A stretch of 37,069 bases of DNA from Gammaproteobacteria bacterium (GTDB lineage Bacteria > Pseudomonadota > Gammaproteobacteria > Pseudomonadales > Azotimanducaceae). The stretch covers positions 1 to 37,069 of the forward strand of contig JAPOTD010000082.1 in the NCBI GenBank assembly GCA_026709365.1. Reading direction: 5' to 3'. The notes under the pieces are model-generated. The model was not told the origin of the DNA. It searched no databases and saw only the letters and a list, made by a program, of their open reading frames with translations. The number at the start of each line of letters is the position of its first letter. Position 1 is the stretch's first letter. Made by a program: the position numbers and the translations under genes. This document shows, in pieces, positions 1-7,728 of the stretch.

Positions 1-8
1 GTCCCAGA

Positions 9-500
9 ATGCCGTCCGCCATTCCCGGCCAGCCCCCGGACTTCGGCTCGGTGATGGCCCATGTGCCGAAGCTGGCCAGCCTGTTCTTTGAACTGTACGG
101 GGAGTTTTGGCGCAACGGCGCCGCCGACCCCGCCATCAAGGAGATGACGCGCATCCGCAACGCCCGCATCACGGACTGCGGCTACTGACGCCGGGTGCGC
201 TTTGACTCCGCCCGTGCGGCGGGGCTGGACGAAGAGCGGGTCGGACGCATCGCTGACGGCTACGAAACGGCGCTGGAACCCGCCCAAGTGGCGGCCCTGA
301 AGCTCACCGATGCCATAATCGGCATTCCCCGGCCGCCCGTTGACGAGGTCAGGCAGGCGCTCAGGGCACACTACAGCGAGGCGGAAATCGCCGAAATCGC
401 CATGGGCGTCGGCCTGTTCCTCGGCATGTCGAAGGTGCTCATCAACTTGGGCCTTGAGCCGGAGGACATGCCCATCACCCTGGTGCCGACGCCGGAATAG
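9..500 (+). CDS. Carboxymuconolactone decarboxylase/AhpD-like protein, candidate selenoprotein with in-frame TGA
   Basis: The frame reads continuously from the window edge to the stop at 498-500 except for one TGA at 186-188. From the ATG at 9 this gives 163 residues with the TGA at residue 60. Residues 57-60 read C-G-Y-(TGA), followed by RRVRF, so the TGA replaces exactly the second cysteine of the CxxC redox motif of the CMD/AhpD family. Both halves look like one family: before it, KEMTRIRNARITDCGY; after it, an ALKLTDAI helix and EIAMGVGLFLGMSKVLINLG. AhpD-like proteins use CxxC in peroxide or thiol redox reactions, and selenocysteine at this motif has been reported in the family (recalled). 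The true start may lie left of the window. The alternative is a nonsense-mutated pseudogene, but a single change at just this codon with no frameshift makes recoding more attractive. No sel genes are in the window. Confidence 0.7.
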
Positions 501-552
501 CATCACTTCCGGCGACCGCCGAAATGCCGCAGCAACCCTGTTGCGCCGCCCG

Positions 553-3033
553 TCAGAAGCTAAATCGAACGCCAACCAAAAACCGCCTGCCGAACGACTC
601 GGACTGATTCGGATTCCATTTGGCGCCCGTGTAGCGAAAGTCCGTCTCATCCGTGAGATTGTTCAAATCGACGAAGATGGATGCTTGGTATCCGGTCAGT
701 TCGTGGAGGTTGTAACGCAACGCCACGTCAACGCGCTCCTGCGGGGCCCAATAGACGGCGGATGCAGCCTCTATGAGCGCGACTTCCGTCTCGTCCAGCC
801 AGGAGCTTCGGTAGCGGTAGGTCACCCGGGCCGAAAAGCCGTAGTTCTCATAGAACAACGACAAGTTGTAGTTGGTGTCCGACTGTCCGGGCAGGTTGAA
901 CTTGCCGCCTTCAGGCGCGGTGTACTCGGAGTCGATGAGCGAAAGATTGGCCTCCACCCCGAAGCCTGAGAAAAAGCCGTCGAGGTAGTTGTCCAACCGG
1001 CCGGTGAAAGCGAATTCGATGCCCTGGAGCTTGCCGTCCTTGCCATTGCCGAAAGCCGTAAGCTCCCATAGCTCACCCGGTGCGGCCGTGTCGGAGTAAA
1101 TGCTCCCATCAACTCTTTCGGCGGATTCAGCGATGACGTTGTCGATTCCGCGGTGGAACAAGGTCAATGACAAGAGGCTTGCCTCGTCGAAGTACCACTC
1201 GTAGGCCAAGTCGATTCCCCAGGACTCCTCCTGCTTGAGGAAGGGATTTCCGCCGACTATGGATGAGGTGACTTCGCTGATGGCGGCGGCGGCCCGTGCT
1301 TCGATGTATGTCGGACGGCTCAGCCCGGTGGAGAAGGAAGCGCGAAACTTCTGCTCATCGGTGAAATCATAGTTCAGGTGAACGCTGGGCAACACGTTGG
1401 TGTAGGTTCGCTTGACCGACAAAGGCTCGCGCACGGTGCCAACCAGCCTTGAGCCGACCGTCTCGTACTCCGTGTCCTCAATGCGAACGCCGGCGATGAT
1501 GTTGCCCCAAGCCAGGTCGAAGGTCTGCATGACATAGCCGGAAAGCAGCGTTTCATCAATGGCCAGCGTTTCATCGTCGGGGAACTCCGAACGGGTTTCC
1601 CCAGCTGCCTCCAGGCATGCCCGCAGCGCGCGGTTGTCGGCGTAGAAGGCGCCGATGCCATTGTTCAGCTTAGTTGACCAAGGGCCTTGTGTGTAATCGG
1701 TAGCGGGGCAGCTGTCCACTGGGTAGGGTTTGCTGACCAAGGCGAGCGGCGCGCCGCCGCCGGTCGCGCTCCGGTCATCGTACTTGGCGCCGAATTTCAA
1801 TTCGCCCCAACGATTTTCACGCGCAAAATCCAACTTGAACTGATCATTGTCGGTGTACAGGCCGCCGATCGCGTCCACCAGCAAGTTGACGGCGTAGTCC
1901 ACGTCGGCCAGATCTTCGTCGAATCTGACGATTGGTTCCCGTGGATCCGTCAGATCATAGAAGACGTTGGAAACTTGGCCGCCGCCGATGAAATAGGGTA
2001 TGGGCAGATAGGTGTCGAAGGTGGTCTCGATGTTGCTGTAGCTCGCCTGCACATCCCAGTCGCCAAACGGAAGGTCAAGGCCAACGGTGTTCACTTGGGT
2101 TTTGTTGATGTAGGTGCCGTATTCGAGAAGGCGCCTGATGTTGCCGCGCTCGGCAGTGCCTGTTCGAGGGGGGACGTCGCTCAGGTAAACGCGGAAGTCG
2201 TTTCGTTGCTCGGTATCCGTGAACTTGGTGTTCAGCGAGTTGAGGTAAACCCTGCCGCCGTTCTCGAAGTAGTGCTCCAAGGTGCCGCCATAGGCTTCGT
2301 CCTCCCTTTCGATCTTGTAGTTTCGAAAATCGATCCGGTCGGGAAACAGGGCGCCTTCAGTGCCGCTGTAGGTGGGTTCACGGTTGTCGGTTATCTGCTT
2401 CCGGCTGTTGTGGGAGCCGTAAACCACCATCCCGAACCGGTCATCGGAGTAGGAGAGCCGCAAATTCCCTTTGTCAATGCCGCCCCCGCCTAGATTCTGC
2501 TCCCCAAGCCCGCCCTCGACGGAACCGGAAAACCCCTTGATGTCCGATGGCGAAAACGTCTTGATGTTGATGTACCCGGACACGGACTCGCCGGGCATGT
2601 CGGGAGTGATCGCCTTGTTGGCCACAACTTGGGAGGTGATGACGGCTGGATAGGCGTCAAATCTGGGAATTCGGCCGTTTTCCACGCCGGGGATGCTGAT
2701 TCCGTTGAACGCGGTGGTGGTGTAGCGCTTTGGCGTGCCGCGGAAGCTGACGTACCTAGCTTGCCCCTGGTCCCTCTCGATCGCAATGCCTGGAACGCGG
2801 CCAAGCGCATCAGCCAGGTTCTGGTCCGGGAAACGTCCTATGGCATCCGCGGATATGATGTCGGCCACGTTGTTTGCGGCGCGCTTTGCCTCAATGGCGG
2901 CCTGCTGACTGGCCTTTATCGGCTTGGCAACCACCAGCACCTCCTCGATCACCTGCGCCTTCAGCCCCTGTGCCCCAAGGACCGACACAAATGGCAGAAA
3001 GGCCCATTGGAAAAACCGTCGGTCAATTCTCAT
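553..3033 (-). CDS. TonB-dependent outer-membrane receptor
   Basis: 826-residue TonB-dependent receptor, importing an unidentified ligand across the outer membrane using energy from TonB-ExbBD. Residues 1-26 form a signal peptide ending LKAQ. IEEVLVV just after it is a plausible TonB box. Residues about 55-165 are the plug (IGRFPDQNLADALGRVPGI, then a VSFRG motif), and the rest is a beta-barrel rich in alternating aromatic strands, closing with GRRFLVGVRFSF whose terminal Phe is the usual barrel-assembly signal. The plug resembles the Xanthomonas/Caulobacter-type receptor class, which often handles plant or algal polymers, but the substrate cannot be read from sequence. The start has a strong ribosome site (GGGAGGGG) seven bases upstream. 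The gene lies downstream of a secreted phosphatase-like gene on the same strand, separated by 220 bp, suggesting linked use of a phosphorylated or ester substrate (inference). Confidence 0.93.
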   Translation of the reverse strand: MRIDRRFFQWAFLPFVSVLGAQGLKAQVIEEVLVVAKPIKASQQAAIEAKRAANNVADIISADAIGRFPDQNLADALGRVPGIAIERDQGQARYVSFRGTPKRYTTTAFNGISIPGVENGRIPRFDAYPAVITSQVVANKAITPDMPGESVSGYINIKTFSPSDIKGFSGSVEGGLGEQNLGGGGIDKGNLRLSYSDDRFGMVVYGSHNSRKQITDNREPTYSGTEGALFPDRIDFRNYKIEREDEAYGGTLEHYFENGGRVYLNSLNTKFTDTEQRNDFRVYLSDVPPRTGTAERGNIRRLLEYGTYINKTQVNTVGLDLPFGDWDVQASYSNIETTFDTYLPIPYFIGGGQVSNVFYDLTDPREPIVRFDEDLADVDYAVNLLVDAIGGLYTDNDQFKLDFARENRWGELKFGAKYDDRSATGGGAPLALVSKPYPVDSCPATDYTQGPWSTKLNNGIGAFYADNRALRACLEAAGETRSEFPDDETLAIDETLLSGYVMQTFDLAWGNIIAGVRIEDTEYETVGSRLVGTVREPLSVKRTYTNVLPSVHLNYDFTDEQKFRASFSTGLSRPTYIEARAAAAISEVTSSIVGGNPFLKQEESWGIDLAYEWYFDEASLLSLTLFHRGIDNVIAESAERVDGSIYSDTAAPGELWELTAFGNGKDGKLQGIEFAFTGRLDNYLDGFFSGFGVEANLSLIDSEYTAPEGGKFNLPGQSDTNYNLSLFYENYGFSARVTYRYRSSWLDETEVALIEAASAVYWAPQERVDVALRYNLHELTGYQASIFVDLNNLTDETDFRYTGAKWNPNQSESFGRRFLVGVRFSF

Positions 3034-3230
3034 GTTGATCCCCTCCCTGTAGAGGAATTTTGCTCTCTGGCGGATTCACGCTCACAGTTCACGGCGCAAG
3101 CGACGCGGTTGCCGAAAAGACTCCCAGAAGCGTCAAAAAGTGCCGTGAGCGCTCATTATGCGCTGAAACTAAGTGTGGTGCCGAAAAGGTGGCGGGAACG
3201 GGCGCTTTGGCCAGAAACTCAGCAACCATA

Positions 3231-3255
3231 AGGCTTTCCGGCTCACCGGAAAGCT
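3231..3255 (-). terminator. Perfect 9-bp hairpin at the end of the phosphatase gene
   Basis: GCTTTCCGG at 3233-3241 and CCGGAAAGC at 3246-3254 form a perfect 9-bp stem with a CTCA loop. It overlaps the stop codon of the minus-strand phosphatase gene and lies upstream of the receptor gene. On the minus strand the stem is followed by TTATGGTTGC rather than a clean T run, so it may be an attenuator, an RNA-stability hairpin or a weak terminator. Confidence 0.4.
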
Positions 3256-4108
3256 AACGCAGATACCTGCGCCTGAGGGTGGCCATCTCCTGTGCGTCGA
3301 TCCCGAGTTCCCCTTCCGCGTATGCTTCGACCGATCCGTACTCGTTGCGGATGCGTTCGATGACGAACGCGAGGTACGCAACGCCATCCGGCGTCACCAG
3401 CGGGTTGGGCCGGTCGGGATGCGGCATGGCCTTGCGGTACTCCAGCATCATGGCGGCGAAGGCATTGGTCTTGGCGGCCTCGGCAAGGTCAACGCTGCCC
3501 TGTTCGACGGCCGGCCTGCGGAAGTCCGTGGACAGCAGGTAGTCCTCGATGACGGTGGGTTCGGGGACGCCGAGCAGCAGCAGCATCAGGGCGGCGGCGA
3601 TCCCCGTTCGATCCTGCCCGGCCGAGCAGTTCACAACCATGGGTGCCTGCGCTTCGAGCGCTTCGTGAAAATAGGTCTTGATCTGGGGCCCGATCGACTC
3701 AAGCAGCCGGGGGTACAACTCGCTCATTTCCGGGCGCTCGCCGGACTCCTCGCTGCGCATCATGGCGGCAAACGAGTAGTCCCCCGTCAACACCTCAATG
3801 CCGCGCTTAGCCGCCCAGTGGTTGGGGTACAGGCCAATCTCCTCGTTGGAGCGCAGGTCCACGATGGTCTTGATCCCAAACCGATCCAGGTAGGCCATGT
3901 CGGCATCGGTCAGTGCCGTCATGGCGCCGGAGCGGAACAGCCTGCCTCTGGCGACGGTTTGGCCGTCAGCCGTCCGGTAGCCGCCGAGGTCGCGAAAGTT
4001 CGAACCTCCCTCCAGCGGCAGCAGCCGTCGATAACTCATCGACAAGTCGGCAACCGCGGTCGTTGCAAAAGCGAACGTCAGGACAAGGGAAATCAATCGA
4101 GTTGCCAT
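3254..4108 (-). CDS. Secreted tyrosine-phosphatase-like protein (Y_phosphatase3 family)
   Basis: 284 residues. The N-terminus MATRLISLVLTFAFATTAVA is a signal peptide, so the enzyme is probably periplasmic. The body matches the bacterial Y_phosphatase3/IphP-like family: SNFRDLGGYRT near residue 36, RGRLFRSG near 54, IVDLRSNEE near 82, and the P-loop NCSAGQDRTG at 160-169 with nucleophile Cys161 and phosphate-binding Arg167. The residue before the cysteine is Asn rather than the usual His, which could raise the cysteine pKa or reflect a subfamily habit. Expected activity is hydrolysis of phosphotyrosine or other phosphate esters such as phosphoinositides. Its position upstream of the TonB-dependent receptor suggests a shared uptake function. 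The start is the first ATG and is supported by the signal peptide. Confidence 0.85.
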   Translation of the reverse strand: MATRLISLVLTFAFATTAVADLSMSYRRLLPLEGGSNFRDLGGYRTADGQTVARGRLFRSGAMTALTDADMAYLDRFGIKTIVDLRSNEEIGLYPNHWAAKRGIEVLTGDYSFAAMMRSEESGERPEMSELYPRLLESIGPQIKTYFHEALEAQAPMVVNCSAGQDRTGIAAALMLLLLGVPEPTVIEDYLLSTDFRRPAVEQGSVDLAEAAKTNAFAAMMLEYRKAMPHPDRPNPLVTPDGVAYLAFVIERIRNEYGSVEAYAEGELGIDAQEMATLRRRYLR

Positions 4109-4188
4109 CGCTGCTCGCCTCCAGCCGCTCCGCTTGATCGCGGGTTAGCTCGGATATTACACGAGGTTCATGGCCGCGACCGATCAGG

Positions 4189-4412
4189 CGCGAACTGACG
4201 TTCGCGTATGGAGTTTCGCTGGCGCGAAACTCCGCGCTTGTCGCTTAGGCCAGGTTCGATGTGCGTGAGTCCGCGCGAACTGATGTTCGCGTGTGAGGTT
4301 TCGCTGGTGCGAAACTCCGCGCCTGTCGCTTAGGCCGGGTTCGATGTGTGTGAGTCCGCGCGAACTGACGTTCGCGTGTGTAGTTTCGCTGGCGCGAAAC
4401 TCCGCGCCGTTG
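4189..4412. repeat. 85-bp tandem repeat, about 2.6 copies, each with two palindromes
   Basis: Copies begin at 4189, 4274 and 4359, an exact 85-bp period; the third is partial. Each begins with CGCGAAC, a four-base loop (TGAC or TGAT), then GTTCGCG. This is followed after four or five bases by a second hairpin with arms GGAGTTTCGC and GCGAAACTCC around TGGC; copies 2 and 3 vary at the outer bases of the first arm. A roughly 40-base linker containing TCGCTTAGGCC and GGTTCGATGTG completes the unit. The array fills the gap between cysH (which ends at 4450) and the start of the phosphatase gene (4108), so it would lie in the cysH 3' untranslated RNA. Similar paired hairpins recur at 13.6 and 21.0 kb. 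No start codon plus ribosome site suggests coding. Confidence 0.9.
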
Positions 4413-4449
4413 CGTCAGTCGGGCTCCGACCTGTTTCAGAGCCCGCGCG

Positions 4450-5166
4450 TCAGCCGACGATCTTGACGACGTTCTGGCCGTGCAGTCCGCATTCCCGGGC
4501 AACCGCCTCCTCCCACCACCAGCGGCCGCTCCGTTCGTGCTCGTGGGGGCCGATGGCGCGGGTGCAGGGCTGGCAGCCGATGGAGACGTAGCCTTGGTCG
4601 TGCAATTCGTTGTAGGGCACGTTGTGGGCGCGGATGTAGGCCCAAACATCCCGCGATGACCAGTCCGCCAGGGGATTGAACTTAAGGAGGCGGCGCGCGC
4701 CGGTCGAGAAGGCGTGATCCTCCTGCTCCACGGGAAGGTCGGTTCGCGTGACGCTTTGGTCCTTGCGCTGGCCGGTGACCCAAGCGTCGAGCTCGCCGAG
4801 CTTGCGGCGCAGCGGCTCTATTTTGCGCACCGCGCAGCACTCGCCGTGCCCGTCCTTGTAGAAGCTGAACAAACCCTTGGCGCGCACCAAGTCAGCGACC
4901 GCGGCGGGGGAGGGCATCAGCAGCTCGATGGCAATGCCGTAGTGCTCGCGCACCCGCTCGAAGTAGGCGAGGGTTTGCGGATGCAGACGCCCCGTGTCCA
5001 GCGAGAACACCTTGAAGTCAAGGCCTTCCCGGTGGGCCATGTCAATCAGCGCCACGTCTTCGGCGCCGCTGAAGGAAATGGCCACCCTGTTGCGGTCGAA
5101 GCGCCTCTCAATGTCCCGCAGCAGGCGCTGCGGTTCGGTCTGGGCGCTTGCTTGTTGGAAGTTCAT
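4450..5166 (-). CDS. cysH: Assimilatory adenylyl-sulfate (APS) reductase, CysH family
   Basis: 238 residues. Reduces activated sulfate to sulfite using thioredoxin or glutaredoxin, in the cytoplasm. The nucleotide-binding loop SFSGAEDVAL is at 31-40. Two cysteine pairs, Cys110-Cys111 (HGECCAVRK) and Cys198/Cys201 (GCQPCTR), are those that bind a [4Fe-4S] cluster in the APS-reducing branch (Pseudomonas type), and are absent from the enterobacterial PAPS-reducing type. The C-terminal ECGLHG (Cys226) is the catalytic cysteine that forms the thiosulfonate intermediate. The gene stands alone, divergent from thrH. cysG further along the window would make siroheme for the following enzyme, sulfite reductase. 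The family is often named phosphoadenosine phosphosulfate reductase regardless of substrate. Confidence 0.93.
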   Translation of the reverse strand: MNFQQASAQTEPQRLLRDIERRFDRNRVAISFSGAEDVALIDMAHREGLDFKVFSLDTGRLHPQTLAYFERVREHYGIAIELLMPSPAAVADLVRAKGLFSFYKDGHGECCAVRKIEPLRRKLGELDAWVTGQRKDQSVTRTDLPVEQEDHAFSTGARRLLKFNPLADWSSRDVWAYIRAHNVPYNELHDQGYVSIGCQPCTRAIGPHEHERSGRWWWEEAVARECGLHGQNVVKIVG

Positions 5167-5359
5167 GGTTTGCTTCGGCCATCTTCGTTTGCGGAGAAGG
5201 AGTTTAGCAATGTCAATTTGGGCGATGAAAATACCCGCTTGGCATATGCTTAACTCAATGGCTCAAACGAGACCATGCCCAAGGCCGGTGGGAGGATGGT
5301 TGCCAGGGGCAACCCGTCATTCGGTGGCCTGTTCCCGCGAACCAAAAAAGGAGATTGGC

Positions 5360-5956
5360 TTGAACATCCTGTGCTTGGACCTTGAAGGGGTGCTGATCCC
5401 CGAAATCTGGCAGGCGGTGGCGGAACGTGCCGGCCTTGGCGAACTGAACAAAACCACTCGCGACATTCCGGACTACGGGGAATTGATGGGCTACCGCATG
5501 GACGTGCTGGCGCGGGCGGACTTGCGCTTCTCAACGATCCGCGCCGTCATCGACGGCCTGGAGCCCCTGCCCGGCGCCCGCGCCTTTCTTGATTGGGCGA
5601 GGGAGGGCTGGCAGGTGATCATCGTCTCCGACACATTTTATGAGTTCGCCAATCCGCTGATGGCGAGGCTCGGCCATCCGACCCTGTTCTGCCATCACCT
5701 GCAAGTCCGTGATGATCGGATTGCCGGCTACCGGCTGCGCCAGCCGGATCCGAAACGCAGCGTCGTCAAGGCCTTGAAGTCGTTGAACTTCCCGGTGATG
5801 GCGGCCGGCGACTCCTACAACGACATTCCCATGCTGGAGGAAGCCGACAAGGGCATCTTGTTCAGCGCCCCGGAGCGCGTGCGCCGCGAGCACCCGCAGT
5901 TCGCCGCCGCCGAGAGCTACGGCGACCTGCGGGCATTGCTTGGCGCTCAGAACTGA
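5360..5956 (+). CDS. thrH: ThrH: phosphoserine phosphatase / homoserine phosphotransferase
   Basis: 198 residues, HAD superfamily. Pseudomonas ThrH dephosphorylates phosphoserine and can pass the phosphate to homoserine. The protein begins with motif I as NILCLDLEGVLIPEIW (Asp7 nucleophile, Glu9), has TTRDIPDY near 33, motif II VIIVSDTFYEF, and motif IV AGDSYNDIPML; length and layout match ThrH (about 205 residues). No ATG is available in the right place. A TTG at 5360 preceded at six bases by GGAG in AAAGGAGA is the clear start. The gene is divergent from cysH and overlaps the end of aceA by 10 bp tail to tail. Confidence 0.9.
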   Translation: MNILCLDLEGVLIPEIWQAVAERAGLGELNKTTRDIPDYGELMGYRMDVLARADLRFSTIRAVIDGLEPLPGARAFLDWAREGWQVIIVSDTFYEFANPLMARLGHPTLFCHHLQVRDDRIAGYRLRQPDPKRSVVKALKSLNFPVMAAGDSYNDIPMLEEADKGILFSAPERVRREHPQFAAAESYGDLRALLGAQN

Positions 5957-7560
5957 TTCATCGTGTTGGCCGCGCCGCCGGCCAGCAGGGCCTTCTCGCC
6001 CAGGAAGTACTCCTTGTGGTCGTCGCCAATGTTGGAGCCAGCCAAGTCCTGATGCTTGACCGCTGCCAATCCGCGACGGATTTCGCGGCGTTGCACGCCC
6101 TCGACGTAGGCCAGCATGCCCGCGTCGCCGAAGTAACCCTCCGCCAGCACGTCCGTGCCCAGGGCGGTTTCATGGTAGGTGGGCAAGGTGATCAGGTGAT
6201 GGAAAATGCCCGCCTCCCGAGCCGCGTCCCGCTGGAAGCGGGCGATGAGCTCGTCCGCCGCCGCCGCCAGCGGCGTATCGTCGTGTTCGGCTGCCATCAG
6301 GCCCTTTTCGACCACCGCCGGGTCGGGATAGGCGGAGACGTCCTTGCCCGCCTTCCGCCACTCGGCATAGACCTGCTCGCGGAACGCCAGCGTCCAGTTG
6401 AATGAAGGCGAGTTGTTGTACACCAGCTTGGCTTGCGGGGCCCTTTCCCGCACCGCATCCACCAGCCCTTTGATCTGCTTGAGGTTGGGCCGTTCGGTCT
6501 CGATCCAAAGCAGGTCAGCGCCATGCTCCAGGCTGGTGACGCAATCCAGCACCGCTCGGTCGGCGCCGGTGTCTTCGCGAAAGGCGTAGAGGCCGTTGTC
6601 GAGGCGCAGCGGGCGGCACAGCTTGCCGTTTTGGTGGATGGTGACGTCGCCGTCGCGCAGTTCCTCAAGGTCATGCACCTCAGTGGCCTCAAGGAAGCCG
6701 CAGTACTGGTCGCCGAGGTCGCCGGGCTCCTTGGACACCGGGATCTTCATCGTCAGGCCGGCGCCCAGGGAGTCGGTGCGGGCGACGATGATGCCGTCCT
6801 CGACGCCGAGCTCCAGAAAGGCGTAGCGCACCGCGTTCAGCTTGGAGACGAAGTCCTCGTGGGGCACGGTGACCTTGCCGGCCTGGTGGCCGCACTGCTT
6901 GGCATCGGAGACTTGGTTTTCGATCTGGATGGCGCAGGCGCCCGCCTCGATCATGCGCTTGGCCAGCAGGTAGGTGGCCTCCTCGTTGCCGAAGCCGGCG
7001 TCGATGTCGGCGATCATGGGCACCACGTGGGTCTCGTAGCGGTCGATGCGCGACAGCGCCTCCGCCACGTTGCCGCCTTGGGCGCGGGTCTCGTCGAGCG
7101 CCGTGAACAGATGCCGCAGCTCCCGGGCATCGGCTTGGCGCAGGAAGGTGTAGATCTCCTCGATCAGGTCCGGCACCGAGGTCTTCTCATGCATGCTCTG
7201 GTCGGGCAGCGGGCCGAACTTCGAGCGCAGCGCCGCCACCATCCAGCCGCTGAGGTAGATGTAGGACTTATCCGTGGTTTGGCGGTGCTTCTTGACCGAC
7301 ATCATCACCTGCTGGGCGGTGAAGCCGTGCCAGCAGCCCAACGATTGGGTGTACTTGCCGGGATCCTTGTCGTATTCGGCCATGTCCCGCCGCATGATGG
7401 CGGCGGTGTGGCGGGCGATGTCCAGGCCGGTGCGGAAGCGGTTCTGCAGCCGCATGCGGACCACGTACTCGGGATTGATGGCCCGCCAGCTCGGCTGGCT
7501 GATCATTTCCTTCTTGACGTCTTCGACCTGTTGCAGATAGCTGGAAAGATACGCGGACAT
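5947..7560 (-). CDS. aceA: Isocitrate lyase, long Pseudomonas-type
   Basis: 537 residues. Cleaves isocitrate to succinate and glyoxylate, the first step of the glyoxylate shunt, needed for growth on acetate and fatty acids. The signature KQCGH (221-225) carries catalytic Cys223 within SDAKQCGHQAGKVTVPHEDF. PMIADIDAGFGNEE (181-194) and the metal-site region are intact. Length matches the 530-residue class of Pseudomonas and relatives rather than the 430-residue E. coli form. No malate synthase or isocitrate dehydrogenase kinase is adjacent. icd, the competing branch enzyme, is about 5 kb away. The upstream 168-bp gap holds a palindrome that may be its operator. Confidence 0.95.
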   Translation of the reverse strand: MSAYLSSYLQQVEDVKKEMISQPSWRAINPEYVVRMRLQNRFRTGLDIARHTAAIMRRDMAEYDKDPGKYTQSLGCWHGFTAQQVMMSVKKHRQTTDKSYIYLSGWMVAALRSKFGPLPDQSMHEKTSVPDLIEEIYTFLRQADARELRHLFTALDETRAQGGNVAEALSRIDRYETHVVPMIADIDAGFGNEEATYLLAKRMIEAGACAIQIENQVSDAKQCGHQAGKVTVPHEDFVSKLNAVRYAFLELGVEDGIIVARTDSLGAGLTMKIPVSKEPGDLGDQYCGFLEATEVHDLEELRDGDVTIHQNGKLCRPLRLDNGLYAFREDTGADRAVLDCVTSLEHGADLLWIETERPNLKQIKGLVDAVRERAPQAKLVYNNSPSFNWTLAFREQVYAEWRKAGKDVSAYPDPAVVEKGLMAAEHDDTPLAAAADELIARFQRDAAREAGIFHHLITLPTYHETALGTDVLAEGYFGDAGMLAYVEGVQRREIRRGLAAVKHQDLAGSNIGDDHKEYFLGEKALLAGGAANTMNQF

Positions 7561-7641
7561 GTTGGCTCCTCACTGGTTCTGGCTAATGGGCGTTGGTTCG
7601 GGGGCGCCGAATGGCATGGGAACGTGAATTTATACGAAAAA

Positions 7642-7675
7642 ATTTGGAATGAGTGGATACTAATAGTTTCCAAAT
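7642..7675 (-). promoter_or_regulatory. Inverted repeats upstream of aceA, candidate operator
   Basis: ATTTGGAA at 7642-7649 and TTCCAAAT at 7668-7675 form an 8-bp inverted repeat with an 18-bp spacer. Nested at 7654-7672 is TGGATACTAATAGTTTCCA, an almost perfect 19-bp palindrome (TGGA.ACTA.TAGT.TCCA, dots mismatched). The site lies about 95-115 bp upstream of the aceA start. On the minus strand it is followed by TATAAA, a -10-like sequence, at 7629-7634. Nothing identifies the regulator; a dimeric DNA-binding protein is inferred from symmetry alone. Confidence 0.5.
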
Positions 7676-7728
7676 AAGAAAGTCTTGGGTTTGGCGCCTA
7701 GGGTTGGGCTGGGTGGCCCGAACAGCGT

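Noticed and set aside
195-500. Independent 101-residue gene starting at GTG 195
   Set aside because: The preceding codons in the same frame encode the first half of the same family; starting at 195 would remove the active-site motif.
4189-4412. CRISPR array
   Set aside because: The units are contiguous 85-bp repeats with internal palindromes and no variable spacers, and no cas genes are nearby.
6433-7677. Long plus-strand open frame opposite aceA
   Set aside because: It is the mirror of isocitrate lyase in GC-rich DNA, with low-complexity V/A/G/H-rich sequence and no family resemblance.
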